Of a stretch of DNA of 58,408 nucleotides, positions 9,114 through 18,800 are shown one piece after another (within the stretch, counting starts at the first letter, position 1; each line of letters begins with the position of its first letter). Origin of the DNA: Nitrospinota bacterium (GTDB lineage: Bacteria; Nitrospinota; Nitrospinia; Nitrospinales; VA-1). The notes below the pieces were generated by a model. The model was not told where the DNA came from and did no database searches. It saw nothing but the letters and a program-made list of their open reading frames with translations. Made by a program: the position numbers and the translations under genes. The stretch is taken from contig DUZG01000008.1 of NCBI GenBank assembly GCA_013349585.1, positions 1 through 58,408 on the forward strand. Direction: 5' to 3'.

Positions 9114-9845
9114 ATGCAAACACCCGACCGCAACACTCTTTTAAGAGAATTAAAAAATTACCTACTGCTTTTAAAAGAAGCTGGGTATTCAGAAATTCCC
9201 TGCGAGACAGAATTATTTACTAAAACTGTTCCATTAGAATCCACCATTTCCTCACCTGTGAAAATTATGGCTACTAGCAAAAAAGCGACTCAATTAGTCC
9301 AAGTGCGCGAAGAACTGGGAGACTGCACCCGATGCAAGCTATCCCAAGGTAGAAAAAATATCGTATTTGGTTCCGGTAATCCACAGGCGGATCTTGTTTT
9401 TGTCGGTGAGGGACCGGGTGCAGATGAGGATGAGCAGGGTCTGCCTTTTGTTGGGCGAGCCGGAAAAAAGCTGACCGAGATTATTGAAAAGGGTATGAAC
9501 CTTGACCGGGAAAAAGACACCTATATCTGCAACATTGTCAAATGTCGCCCTCCTGGCAACCGTGACCCCGAAAAAGAAGAAATCATTGCCTGCAACCCTT
9601 TCCTCGTTGAACAGCTAAAAGCCATTAAACCAAAAGTAGTCGTTGCGCTAGGAAAACCTGCCGCATCAACTCTACTGGGAAGAAATGTCCCGATCACTAA
9701 AGAGCGCGGTACCTGGCATGAGTATGAAGGGTTCAAGTTGATGCTCACCCTGCACCCGGCCTACCTGCTTCGCGCTTATACTATTGAAAACCGTAAGGCG
9801 GTGCATGACGACATGAAAAAAGTTTTGAAAGAGCTCGGTAAATGA
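9114..9845 (+). CDS. Uracil-DNA glycosylase, family 4
   Basis: Removes uracil from DNA as the first step of base excision repair. The product has the family 4 hallmarks: the motif GEGPGADEDEQGLPFVGRAG (residues 98-117), a second motif LTLHPAYLLR (211-220), and four cysteines placed for a [4Fe-4S] cluster (C71, C74, C144, C160). Often annotated as SPO1 DNA polymerase-related protein. The N-terminal 55 residues form a variable helical extension. Cytoplasmic. Stands alone between the divergent His-rich gene and the decayed region to its right. Confidence 0.94.
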   Translation: MQTPDRNTLLRELKNYLLLLKEAGYSEIPCETELFTKTVPLESTISSPVKIMATSKKATQLVQVREELGDCTRCKLSQGRKNIVFGSGNPQADLVFVGEGPGADEDEQGLPFVGRAGKKLTEIIEKGMNLDREKDTYICNIVKCRPPGNRDPEKEEIIACNPFLVEQLKAIKPKVVVALGKPAASTLLGRNVPITKERGTWHEYEGFKLMLTLHPAYLLRAYTIENRKAVHDDMKKVLKELGK

Positions 9846-10147
9846 GCCCTGAAAAGATATCACTGCTAAAACAAAATATTAGTTATAAATCTTAACAAAC
9901 CAAAACAACTCATTAATATTTTCCTTCAATATATTTACTTGTGTCAATGAGTTACTAATATTGAAAATAATAATGAGAAATGAAGGATTAAAGGTGTGGT
10001 GAGAAGTGTGAAAGCCACCGAGAGGAAAATGATAAAATTGGTTGAATCTACATTCAATAAGTATTTACTGTTTTGTGGTGTCAATTGAGTTGCGTTGTTT
10101 AATTTTTATAGAAGGTTTTATGTGAAAAGCATCCCTTAACTTTTCAG
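9846..10147. other. Intergenic, nothing recognised
   Basis: About 300 AT-rich bases between the UDG stop and the end of the pseudogene. I see only ORFs under 30 codons, no convincing hairpin terminator, no tRNA-like fold and no repeat. Confidence 0.5.
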
Positions 10148-10858
10148 CTATGAGGATTTCCAAAATTCTTTAACAATTTTCCAACGGTCCCCTTCATTCC
10201 TCCAAGTCAAAATCTTCTTACCGACAACAGAGATTCGATCTGATTTGTAGCTCTGGACAAAGGACATCTCCACACCATCATCTGCATAAAGGATTTCAAT
10301 AATCACTGACTTTAATCGAAACTCCAGAGTTACTGCCAAACACTTTCCGGCGTTGAGCTTACCAACTTTTACGAGGTTTTTTTTAGAGTCTTTAAAGTTT
10401 TTCTAATAAAAGGATAGGTAGGAATTGATTTTCTGAGCTTCCAAAGCCTTAATCCAAATTAAAAACTGAGAAACTACGACATTTACAGAATCAACAGGTT
10501 TCTCTAAATCAGGAGGGTTCTCATCGGACACTAAAACGATGGCGGTTATTCCCTGTGTTTTTTAATCCAGCACAACCTGATTTGCCTCTTGCTTAATGGG
10601 GTATGGTCCAACACGATTTTCATACCAAAAAGATCCCTTGCCTCCCAATATAAAAGGAGTTTAACCTTTCTTCTTAATTTTTACTATAAAGCCCTGAGCA
10701 TTTTCCTGCTTTTTAAAGGAACCGAGTTGCACAATCCCGCCATTATCGATGGTGTCAGTAAAACATATTACAAAAGATAAGAATCACCCTATCAATACCA
10801 ACACAAAAACTTTTACGCAGAAATTAATTATTTTTGACCTACTTGAAATGGGAGTCAT
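10148..10858 (-). pseudogene. Decayed SPOR + NTF2-like (Cds6-type) exported protein
   Basis: Reading from an ATG at 10858 gives one continuous frame of 237 codons interrupted by four stops: TGA 10784-10786, TAA 10661-10663, TAA 10562-10564 and TAG 10403-10405. No frameshift is needed. Between them the frame encodes a signal-peptide-like stretch (KVFVLVLIG), a SPOR domain (GIVQLGSFKKQENAQGF ... WYENRVGPYPIKQEANQVVL), and an NTF2-like domain of the kind found C-terminal in L,D-transpeptidases (EAQKINSYLSFY; FVQSYKSDRISVVGKK; WKIVKEFW). It begins 28 nt after the thioredoxin gene, so it was probably the second gene of that operon. Only the last 63 codons remain open from a Met. Sequencing error cannot easily explain four substitutions. 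Confidence 0.8.
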
Positions 10859-10886
10859 GAAAAACCCAATAAGTTATAGCACTAAA

Positions 10887-11381
10887 TTAAAGCATCTTTT
10901 TCAAATAGGGCACCAACTGGTCGGCACTAACACCAGGTGTGCGGGCATTGAGAATACCCTCTTTATCAATGATCAACACTGTTGGCATTTCTCTTTGGAT
11001 ATAGTTCTGATAAAAAGATTTTACAGGATCGAGCAAGTAAGGGAAACGGACTTCCTCAGGAAACTTGGAAAGATAATCAGTAACCGCCTCTTTTGAGTCT
11101 CCATTGGTATTTATCCCTACAATAGCCAATTGCTTCTCATCAAGCTGATCACGCACCTTGTTAAACTCCATCGCTTGATTCATGCAGGGCACACAGATGT
11201 GGAACATGCCTATCAAAACCACTTTACCCTTCATATCGGAAAGAGATATCTCATTACCATCCAATGTCTTTAACGAAAAATCAGGGGCCTTGTCGCCAGG
11301 GCCTGGAGCCCCTGCAAATACAAGTTCGACCATAAAACCTAATAAAAAAATCAGGGGCAATATTTTTCGCATATTTAGCAC
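10887..11381 (-). CDS. TlpA-like thioredoxin / peroxiredoxin-fold protein
   Basis: Secreted redox protein: signal peptide to about residue 23 (VELVFA), then GDKAPDFSLKTLDGNEISLSDMKGK, typical of the AhpC-TSA/TlpA family. The active site is CVPC (Cys63, Cys66), and the cis-proline loop is REMPTVLIID. I keep the GTG start at 11381 because GGAG lies 6 nt before it; the ATG nine bases further in is an alternative. The downstream neighbour is the SPOR/NTF2-like pseudogene. Divergent from the cupredoxin-cytochrome pair. Probable role: disulfide reduction in the periplasm, maybe for the nearby cytochromes or copper proteins. Confidence 0.88.
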   Translation of the reverse strand: MLNMRKILPLIFLLGFMVELVFAGAPGPGDKAPDFSLKTLDGNEISLSDMKGKVVLIGMFHICVPCMNQAMEFNKVRDQLDEKQLAIVGINTNGDSKEAVTDYLSKFPEEVRFPYLLDPVKSFYQNYIQREMPTVLIIDKEGILNARTPGVSADQLVPYLKKML

Positions 11382-11807
11382 GATAAACTCCAGTTGAGGG
11401 TATATTTAAAGAAACAAAAAAGTCTAATAAAATCTGACTTTGCATCTAATTCTACATTTTAAATCAAGGGGAAGAAATTTAAAAGTAATTTGATTTTTGA
11501 GCGACTATAAAGACGACCAATATTTAACTTTTAAAATTAAGGATCAAATTCGTAAAAACCAGCATTAATTTGTAGCCAAACTCATCCTTGACTTGGCCTT
11601 GGATTTATAATAAAAAAAGGAGTAACCCTTTTATTCTACAGGGGTTTTACAATAAACTTTGGGCTTGTTTTCTGTCTAGGGCCTTTTTCGGCAAAGGCCT
11701 CCTAACTCATTATTTTATAATTGTTTAGGATTAATCATGGGTTGAAAAACAAGTATATATATTTTTCAAATTGCTCCCCAACGCGCTAACAATTGAGGCT
11801 CTTAAGA
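11382..11807. other. Long divergent promoter region
   Basis: About 425 non-coding bases between the divergent thioredoxin and cupredoxin genes. It is AT-rich and holds one clear hairpin (listed separately). The length of the leader in front of the cupredoxin-cytochrome pair leaves room for regulation, but I cannot place a convincing -35/-10 pair. Confidence 0.4.
11679..11700 (+). promoter_or_regulatory. Hairpin in leader of cupredoxin-cytochrome operon
   Basis: GGCCTTT and AAAGGCC pair as a perfect 7-bp stem around a 6-nt loop, about 110 nt before the ATG at 11808. A second weaker hairpin (AACCC...GGGGTT) lies just upstream near 11623-11647. No T-run follows, so it is not a standard terminator; it could be an RNA regulatory or processing element. 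Confidence 0.3.
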
Positions 11808-12656
11808 ATGAAAAGAAATCTATGGCTTGCCGCATTAGTATTTTCAATACTTTCCATTGCAATAAATGCGTGGGCTTATCAGGAAATAGAAGTAAATAAC
11901 GGGGGTACAATAAAGGGCAAAACTACCTTAATTGGCAAGATGCCCTTTCCACGAATTTATCATCTCATTTTGTTTCCAAATATTGATATGTGTGCCGAAA
12001 TAGACACAGATGATGAGATGAACCGGGTTCTCGATGATTTTAAAGTTTCTGCCGATGGCGGATTCAAAGATGTGGTTATTACTCTGAAACATGTAGAAGC
12101 TGGTAAGCCCTTTAATAAAGAGCCTATTATGATTACTTCGGAAAACTGTAAATTTCTTCCTGATGTCAATATCATTCGTCAAGATGAGGAATTTAAGGTC
12201 GACAATCTCGATGCAGTTATGCATAACAGTCAGGTCTACCAGAAAGAAAGAGGAAAGATTCTTTTAAATATCCCGATCCCTGCAGAAGAAATTTCTAACG
12301 GTAAGATACACTTCAAAAAACACTATAAAATAATGCAGATGATCTGCGGGATGCACGAGTTCATGCAATCATGGGGTTACCGCGTACAAAACCCTTATTA
12401 CGCGCAAACTCCCATTGACGGAAATTTTATAATAAAGAATATCCCTCCGGGAGAATATGAAGTGACGGCTTGGCATTATTTAATGAAAAGGCAAACCCGA
12501 AAAATTAAAGTCGCAACCGGGGAAACCATTAACTTGAACTTTGAATTCGATGCCGACAAAGTAGTACGCCCTTTCTATGAAACTATAAAGTCAGGAAGAA
12601 TCAAAAAAGATGCTGTTATCCCTGGAACCGCAAAAGGCAAAGAAATGGGGCGGTAA
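11808..12656 (+). CDS. Exported cupredoxin-like protein (paralogue 2)
   Basis: Start taken at the ATG 11808 (GAGG 9 nt upstream) rather than the TTG at 11793; this gives a signal peptide ending near NAWAYQ. The mature protein is a direct relative of the C-terminal half of the gene at 1290 and of the gene at 14860: NGGTIKGKTTLIGKMPFPR, then C-containing NIDMCAEID. The most copper-like motif of the three is MQMICGMHEFMQSWGYRVQNPYY (CxxHxxM), followed by DGNFIIKNIPPGEYEVTAWH. It resembles plastocyanin-like proteins. The cytochrome gene begins at the next base after its stop, so the two are translationally coupled. Inferred: periplasmic electron carrier or metal-site protein for that cytochrome. 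Confidence 0.8.
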   Translation: MKRNLWLAALVFSILSIAINAWAYQEIEVNNGGTIKGKTTLIGKMPFPRIYHLILFPNIDMCAEIDTDDEMNRVLDDFKVSADGGFKDVVITLKHVEAGKPFNKEPIMITSENCKFLPDVNIIRQDEEFKVDNLDAVMHNSQVYQKERGKILLNIPIPAEEISNGKIHFKKHYKIMQMICGMHEFMQSWGYRVQNPYYAQTPIDGNFIIKNIPPGEYEVTAWHYLMKRQTRKIKVATGETINLNFEFDADKVVRPFYETIKSGRIKKDAVIPGTAKGKEMGR

Positions 12657-14564
12657 TTGACAGCACAACCAAAATCCCCACTCAACTCTGGTTTGTATTT
12701 GCTTGTAGCCGTTTTCCTTCTGGCTACCCAGTATACAGCTTGGGGTTTTTCTGCGCCGACCTCTAAAGACACACCCGAGTCCATCACCCTTAACGGCAAA
12801 AATATCTTATTAAAAGGCTTGAAGAACCCCTTCCCCTCCAGCCCAGAGATTGTCAAGGAAGGTGGAGAAATTTACATCAAAAACTGTTTCCTCTGCCACG
12901 GCGATCTATTGGATGGAAAAGGAATTTTTGGCGAAAGTTTTTTTCCCACTCCAGCTAACTTCATCAAAAAAAACTCTGTCGTTTCTAAAACTCCTGCTTA
13001 TGCGTTCTGGAGAATTATGAAAGGCGGGAAAGGACTACCAGAAAAATTCGCACCCTGGAACTCCGCAATGCCTGCATGGGAAGGTGTTCTAACTAAAGAA
13101 GAAATTTGGAAAACGATTCACTACGTCAACAAAACAGTAAAAGAGCGCAGGCAACCTCCCTCAAAAAGCCATGAGCCATCGTTAAAACGTGGCAAACAAA
13201 TATATTTTAAAAAATGTGCCTTCTGTCATGGAGAAAAAGGTAAAGGAGATGGTCCCTCTGCTGAATACAGCTTGCCCCAACCCAGGAATCTGACTAAGGG
13301 ACATATCAAGATACGCTCAACCTCATTTGGAAAAATACCTACAGACAAAGATCTGTTTAATGCCATCACGCACGGGATGCGCGGAACCACCATGCCCGGC
13401 TGGAAACATCTGTCAGAAAGCGATCGACAAAGTCTGATTATCTATATCAAGTCCTTATCGAAAAAATTTGAGAAGTTCCGGAAGCGTGGCAAAAAACATA
13501 AGATCATAACCGCCTCAAAACCTCCTGCATTTTCTTTGGAAGGTGTGAAGCGCGGCAAAAAATCCTTTATGATAAATTGCTCAGGCTGTCATGGCTTTAA
13601 AGGCAGGGGTGATGGCGTAACCACCGCTCGTATTGTTGATTATTCATCAAATGCCATCTGGCCAAGAAACCTCAGCGAACCATGGAATTTTAGAAGAGGC
13701 GCCACTCGAGAAGATGTCTTCTTAACTCTACGGACTGGTCTTTCAACCACCGCAATGCCAAAGTTTTCTCCACAGGTATTCAAAGACCAAGAAATCTGGG
13801 ACATTGTAGATTTCGTTTGCACTCTAGGCTCACCCAAGAAGCGGCAAGTAAAACCCGTGATCCAGGCTATGAAAGTCAATGGGCCTTTATCTATCGATCT
13901 CAATGCTCCATTTTGGAAGAAAACGCAATCATTTTACATCCCATTGGGTGGACAGATTTTACAAAAGCCAAAATCCTATTTCCCAACGGTAAAAAACTTG
14001 ACGGTTCGAGCCGTCTACAATGATAAAGAGATCGCTTTTAAAATTCATTGGGACGACCCTTCATATGATCCCGCTCTTATAGAAAAAAATAAGGTCGAGG
14101 CATCTCCAACGCCACCACTACCGGATCATTTAAAGGGGGAAAAAGAGGAAAAAGCTATTGAACCTGTGATTCCAGAATTTCCAGATGCTTTTGCACTGCA
14201 GTTTCCCGTTAATCTGGACACTCAAAAGCCCTACTTCCTAAATGGCGACCCTGAGCACCCTGTAAACTTATGGAAGTGGACTTCATCGGACAATAAAGCT
14301 CTTGAATGGAATGCTACCGGATTAAAAAAATGGTCGCTACAAGACGACCTGAGTCAGGTAGTTAAGGCTCAGGCAAATTATAAGTTTGGAAGGTATTCTT
14401 TAGTAGTAAAGCGTAAACGAAAAGTCATCCACGAAAAAATGGATATCCAATTCCAACCGGGGAAATCCATTCCCATTGCTTTCAATATCTGGGACGGTTA
14501 CCAAGGCGAAACAGATACTAAAAAATCAATTTCAAGTTGGTTTGAATTGCAATTCGCTGAGTAA
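12657..14564 (+). CDS. Triheme cytochrome c with ethylbenzene-dehydrogenase-type heme domain
   Basis: Begins with TTG directly after the upstream TAA. Signal segment to about residue 32. Three class I cytochrome c domains follow, with CFLCH (77-81), CAFCH (187-191) and CSGCH (308-312). Each is followed by a methionine-bearing motif, SAMPAW, TTMPGW and TAMPKF, as sixth ligand. Residues about 405-635 (LTVRAVYNDKEIAFKIHWDD; DAFALQFPV; VNLWKW; AFNIWDG) match the heme-b domain of gamma subunits in the type II DMSO reductase family (ethylbenzene dehydrogenase, nitrate reductase, nitrite oxidoreductase candidates). So it may pass electrons between a molybdoenzyme and a soluble carrier. No alpha or beta subunit is in this window. 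Confidence 0.88.
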   Translation: MTAQPKSPLNSGLYLLVAVFLLATQYTAWGFSAPTSKDTPESITLNGKNILLKGLKNPFPSSPEIVKEGGEIYIKNCFLCHGDLLDGKGIFGESFFPTPANFIKKNSVVSKTPAYAFWRIMKGGKGLPEKFAPWNSAMPAWEGVLTKEEIWKTIHYVNKTVKERRQPPSKSHEPSLKRGKQIYFKKCAFCHGEKGKGDGPSAEYSLPQPRNLTKGHIKIRSTSFGKIPTDKDLFNAITHGMRGTTMPGWKHLSESDRQSLIIYIKSLSKKFEKFRKRGKKHKIITASKPPAFSLEGVKRGKKSFMINCSGCHGFKGRGDGVTTARIVDYSSNAIWPRNLSEPWNFRRGATREDVFLTLRTGLSTTAMPKFSPQVFKDQEIWDIVDFVCTLGSPKKRQVKPVIQAMKVNGPLSIDLNAPFWKKTQSFYIPLGGQILQKPKSYFPTVKNLTVRAVYNDKEIAFKIHWDDPSYDPALIEKNKVEASPTPPLPDHLKGEKEEKAIEPVIPEFPDAFALQFPVNLDTQKPYFLNGDPEHPVNLWKWTSSDNKALEWNATGLKKWSLQDDLSQVVKAQANYKFGRYSLVVKRKRKVIHEKMDIQFQPGKSIPIAFNIWDGYQGETDTKKSISSWFELQFAE

Positions 14565-14680
14565 TAGCTAATCACCCCAGCATCAGCTCACATCATCGCG
14601 CCACTCGGCGTGGAGCTAGCGTAGTGGTTTTAGATTTGTATAAAACGCTATTATCAATGAGGTTCAATAAAAACCTTCCT

Positions 14681-14722
14681 TATGACATCGCGAACGACCG
14701 GAGGGAGTGCGGCGATCCAGAC
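14681..14722. repeat. Possible dispersed-repeat fragment
   Basis: A GC-rich segment (CGCGAACGACCGGAGGGAGTG and following) stands out in AT-rich intergenic DNA between the convergent cytochrome and cupredoxin genes. It has the look of the short dispersed GCGA/GAGGCGAT repeats seen in intergenic DNA of many bacteria. Only one copy is visible in this window, so repetition is not shown. Confidence 0.3.
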
Positions 14723-14811
14723 TCAATCGTATTCCCCTTTATTTTTGCTAGAGGCAGACCCTAATTTGTTCTGAGCTTGTCCGGACTCTACCCTTAAATC
14801 AGGCAAAAAAA

Positions 14812-14845
14812 AAGCAGGACCGGAACCGAAGTTCCGATACTGCTT
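14812..14845 (-). terminator. Intrinsic terminator with UUCG tetraloop
   Basis: On the minus strand AAGCAG...CGGAAC TTCG GTTCCG...CTGCTT forms a two-part stem with a UUCG loop and a small internal loop, followed by a run of nine T. It lies 15 nt past the stop of the cupredoxin-like gene 14860-15666. Confidence 0.85.
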
Positions 14846-14859
14846 AATTGAAACGCTTT

Positions 14860-15666
14860 TTACTTAGCTGCCAGGGTGAAGTCAGCTTTAGCTGCACCAG
14901 CAGCTACTGTTACTTCCTGGGTTGATTCACCTACATAAGGCTGCCATGCGGTAACTTTATATTTACCAGCAGGAACTCCGTCAATTGTGAAAGCACCATC
15001 GGCCCCCGTAATTGCATAATAAGGGTTCCAAACAATGCGTGCATCGGCTTCCATGAAGTTATGCTGATCACACTGCAAAAAGAAATGCTTATCTTTTTTG
15101 GGTTTAAGGCGACCGATATTTTTGGTCACTTCCGCAACATCGCCTTCATTTGGAAGAGGCTTGTTGAACAGTGTTTTGCGGCTTGCGCCAACAACGGAAT
15201 ACCCATGTGGGTTGTGCAAAATATTTGCATCATTATTCTTTACGGTAAGAATTCCACCTGTTTTCTTTTCAGCCTTAGTAGGCTTGCGAATGGCCAATAC
15301 TTTCTGAACAATGTCGCATTTTGTAAAATCGTAATTAGCTTTACCTGCATCGCCCCAAGGCTTGCCACCATCAATTTTCTCGATAAAAACAACTGCGTCT
15401 TTCAACTTGCCACCAGCAGCTGATACTTTTACACGAGGGCGAATTCCATCTTTGGTATCCGGATGCGTGGTGCAGAACTCTACGTTCTTTCCTTTGGATA
15501 AATCTTCCATTATCGGAGCCATCGCAGCACCCTTCAACATGACTGTCCCAGTGATGCTACCCGCACCTGCTGTGCCTGCAACATAACCTTTTTTCTTGGC
15601 GAAACTTGTAGAAGCTAGTGCCAGTGAAAAGGCAACAACCATTACACTCAATACAATCTTTCTCAT
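14860..15666 (-). CDS. Exported cupredoxin-like protein (paralogue 3), probably abundant
   Basis: Signal peptide ending STSFAK, then a lysine-, alanine- and glycine-rich 245-residue mature protein. It shares the order of the other two paralogues: GSITGTVMLKG, NVEFCTTHP, KLKDAVVFIEKIDGGKPW, then the ligand-like FLQCDQHNFMEADARIVWNPYY (CxxHxxM spacing kept), and DGAFTIDGVPAGKYKVTAWQP. An optimal AAAGGAGG lies upstream of the ATG, and the gene has its own UUCG terminator, suggesting a monocistronic, highly expressed message. It lies downstream of and co-oriented with the giant multicopper oxidase but is separated from it by a strong terminator. Likely a soluble periplasmic redox protein. Confidence 0.82.
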   Translation of the reverse strand: MRKIVLSVMVVAFSLALASTSFAKKKGYVAGTAGAGSITGTVMLKGAAMAPIMEDLSKGKNVEFCTTHPDTKDGIRPRVKVSAAGGKLKDAVVFIEKIDGGKPWGDAGKANYDFTKCDIVQKVLAIRKPTKAEKKTGGILTVKNNDANILHNPHGYSVVGASRKTLFNKPLPNEGDVAEVTKNIGRLKPKKDKHFFLQCDQHNFMEADARIVWNPYYAITGADGAFTIDGVPAGKYKVTAWQPYVGESTQEVTVAAGAAKADFTLAAK

Positions 15667-15803
15667 TTCTTTTCTTCCTCCTTTAGGAAATCAAAAAATA
15701 TACACTACACACATTTAACGTGATTGAACACAAATTCGATGAAAAACCGCATACTACAGAATTGAGGGATTTTATCACAAAAGGAATGTACTTATAACGT
15801 AAA

Positions 15804-15830
15804 AAAGGGGCCCCATCAAGGGGCCCCTTT
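15804..15830 (-). terminator. Strong intrinsic terminator
   Basis: AAAGGGGCCCC and GGGGCCCCTTT form a perfect 11-bp stem with a 5-nt loop; T-runs occur on both sides, so it can act in either direction. It follows the stop of the multicopper oxidase by 34 nt and insulates the next cupredoxin-like gene. Confidence 0.92.
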
Positions 15831-15864
15831 CACTTTTTTTGCAATAAATGCCAAAAATCGATAC

Positions 15865-18800
15865 TTATCTCATCGATAGTCGGTCATCCTCAGCTTTTGA
15901 GGCAGATTTCTCTTCCTCAGAAGGCTGAGATGCAGTTTTCACACCCTTTGGTGTAACCTTGCCAAGCGGCAGGATAGAACGGTCACCTGAAGATAGAACC
16001 TTGAAGTAACCCCACTGACCCGCTTGTTGATAAGGTGTACGAGCGTTAAACCACAGGTACGTACCAGGGTTCTTGTACGTGCCGCCAGCATTGAAGAAGG
16101 CTTGAATGTACTCGCCTGCTCCAAATTGTTCAGTGTCAATCATGTCAGAACCTTCCTGATCCATATGACGCCTCCACTGATGGCCGTCCAAATTGAACAT
16201 CTGGTTTTGTTCGTTATGAGCACCAAAGATATTAATCATAACCCTATCTCCTGCATGGGCCTTCAGAGTCGGTGTTGCAGGGTCTTGATCTGCAGCAACA
16301 CAAGCTGTGAACATGTTACCAAGTTCACAACCCTCATCTTCCCGATAGAGCCAAGGCTCCAGGCGATAGTTAACACCTGTCAGACCCGCTACGTTTTGTA
16401 GGTAAGGCATGAAAGATGTACCGATGATATTGTCCTCATCCTGGAAGTACAATGCGAAATCCCTGTAGTTCTCAAGGTTGGCATTTTCAGGATAAGACTT
16501 GTCAATGATAACGTCCGCTTTCCAAGAGTTACCGAGAGAAATATCTTTCCCGGTTTCAGGATCGCGATACACCGAACCACGAGGGCCGATTATGATACCA
16601 CCGAACATACCATCTCGTAAGTTGGTCGTCAGGTTACCAAAGTCCCAAATCAATGAACCATTGATTTTGAAACCTGGGTCTGCGAAGAACTCATAGTTCT
16701 TTGATTTACCCGGAGCCACCGTCTGGTCGCCTGGGTTATTCCCAACGTTGATACCCTGAGAAGTCAGAGGATCGAATGCGATGTTATTAAGATGCATTGA
16801 AGCATTGCCCGCTTTCAAACGATTGGTCAATTTAATTTTGATACAATCGCCAATGTTAGCGTGTAAGGTCAACGGATGCGGCATATGCCCATCTGCTGCC
16901 GCTTGCTTAGCTTCACCTTCGAGAGCATAGATTTTGCCCGCTGCATTAGCGAGTAATAACTTACGCTCAAAGTCGACCTCGATTTCACCTTCGGTATTGG
17001 CGTTGAAGCTCAACTCTTTATCAATCGCTACAACACTGAAGCTTTTAACCGGTGCGCCTTTCGGACAAAGAACTTTCTTAACTTTCTTCTTAAATTCTTC
17101 GTTGCCCGGAAGCACTTTCAGGTCTTTTTGCAACTCATCGTGCACGCGGATGATACCCCACTCTCCTTCAGACAACTTAGAAGTTCTGCCGTCGTAGTAG
17201 AGATAGTCACCTGCCATACCCTGATAACCACCAGCAGTGGTTGCCAAGTCATAACGTTCCGCAATACCAATATGAATCGTATTGGTAACACGTGAATCTT
17301 TGTCGTAACGCTCAGGGCGGTAGCCATGACCAGATACAACAAAAGTATGTGTTTCATTTTGCATACCATGAAGGAGACGGAAAACAATATTGTCCCCTAC
17401 ATAAGCACGTAACATTGGCGTTGCAGGCTCACCGTGCATTTTACTATCGAACAACCTGGACGCGTCTTTATTATTCAAAAGACGCGAAGCCAAGGAAGAA
17501 GCACGGAAGTTGAATCCACCACCAGTTGTATGCGTTCCGCCATTGAGATGCGGGAAAGCAACTTCCAACATATCCGAAGGCATCTGAAAGGAAATCGACT
17601 GACCAGCAGCAATCGCGTTTTCACGTGTCAGCCCCGCAGGATTTCCTGCTGTAACCAACTGTGCCGTATGTGGAACAGTGTCATGCAACTGCGCAACAAG
17701 CTCACGGAAACTACCGTTTCGACTATATGCGAAAGGTTCGGTTCCATGAATGTCAGCAACTGGACCACTGCGAATCTCCTCACCGGTTTCCGGATCGTGA
17801 TACGTAGAACCCCAGGGCTCAACGATGGTAGATCCGATTCCGCCATGAGGCCAAGTGGTAGCACCAAACGCATGATCATGCCAGAAAACCAACCCAACAT
17901 CTGCATCTACCCACCATCGGTAACGCACATACTCAGTGGTTACAATCTGGTTAGCTGCATGGGCATGGGTCATACCTTCACCAAAGGTGATGGTGTACTT
18001 ACCATCTTTAGCTTCACCTTTATTTGGATCAGGAGTGATGTTGGTTATCCAGCGCGCGTCTTTACCATTAGGAACTTCGATACCAACAATGATATCCGCT
18101 CCAACATGATAAGTCGGCGAACCTTTAGCCATTTGAATCTCAACCTTCGTGTCACCAGGCTTCGTCGCCTTCAACAACTTGGCGTTCATAGGCATAGGCA
18201 TACTGACATGATGGCCGTCTTTCATCTTCTTGGTGAACTGCGTGTACGACCTCATGGACTGGTCATAAGAAAAACCAGTGATAACACCATCTGAAGCCTG
18301 GTTGTCAAATTGAAAGAAATGCGGATGGATATTCACCTTAGACATTTGGAAGTTGGTGAAATCATCATCATCCCACTCACTGGTCAACAACACATCAACA
18401 CAGTCATAAACATTGGCACGAATAACCAGAGGAATAGCCCTTTTAGGATCAGCTTTAACCTCTGCCATCTCTTCATCGATCACATAGATCAAACCATATT
18501 TATCCACAACAGGTGGCGTTTTGCCAACCGCTGGTGAAAGCTCAATCGGGGTATTGATGAAATGTAGATTGTATTGCTTGCGTCCTGCACCTGGAGGACA
18601 AAGACTCCATCGTCCTTGCTCACCTGGTTTTGCCGGAGCACTGCTTTCTACATTAATGGGTCCTCGACCACTACCAGATTCAGATTTGGTAATAATTTCA
18701 TCATCCGGTCTCATATGGAAGGGCTCCAACCAAGGAGCACCACCATGGTGTCGAGCAAATGGAACACGCTTACCAAAATGCGGATTCAAATGCGGCCAAG

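Noticed and set aside
10589-11096. Two plus-strand ORFs opposite the SPOR/Cds6 pseudogene and thioredoxin
   Set aside because: The minus strand carries recognisable domains there; the plus-strand products have none.
17434-18294. 286-codon plus-strand ORF inside the multicopper oxidase
   Set aside because: It is antisense to a gene with clear copper motifs, has no ribosome site, and the translation is low-complexity and motif-free.
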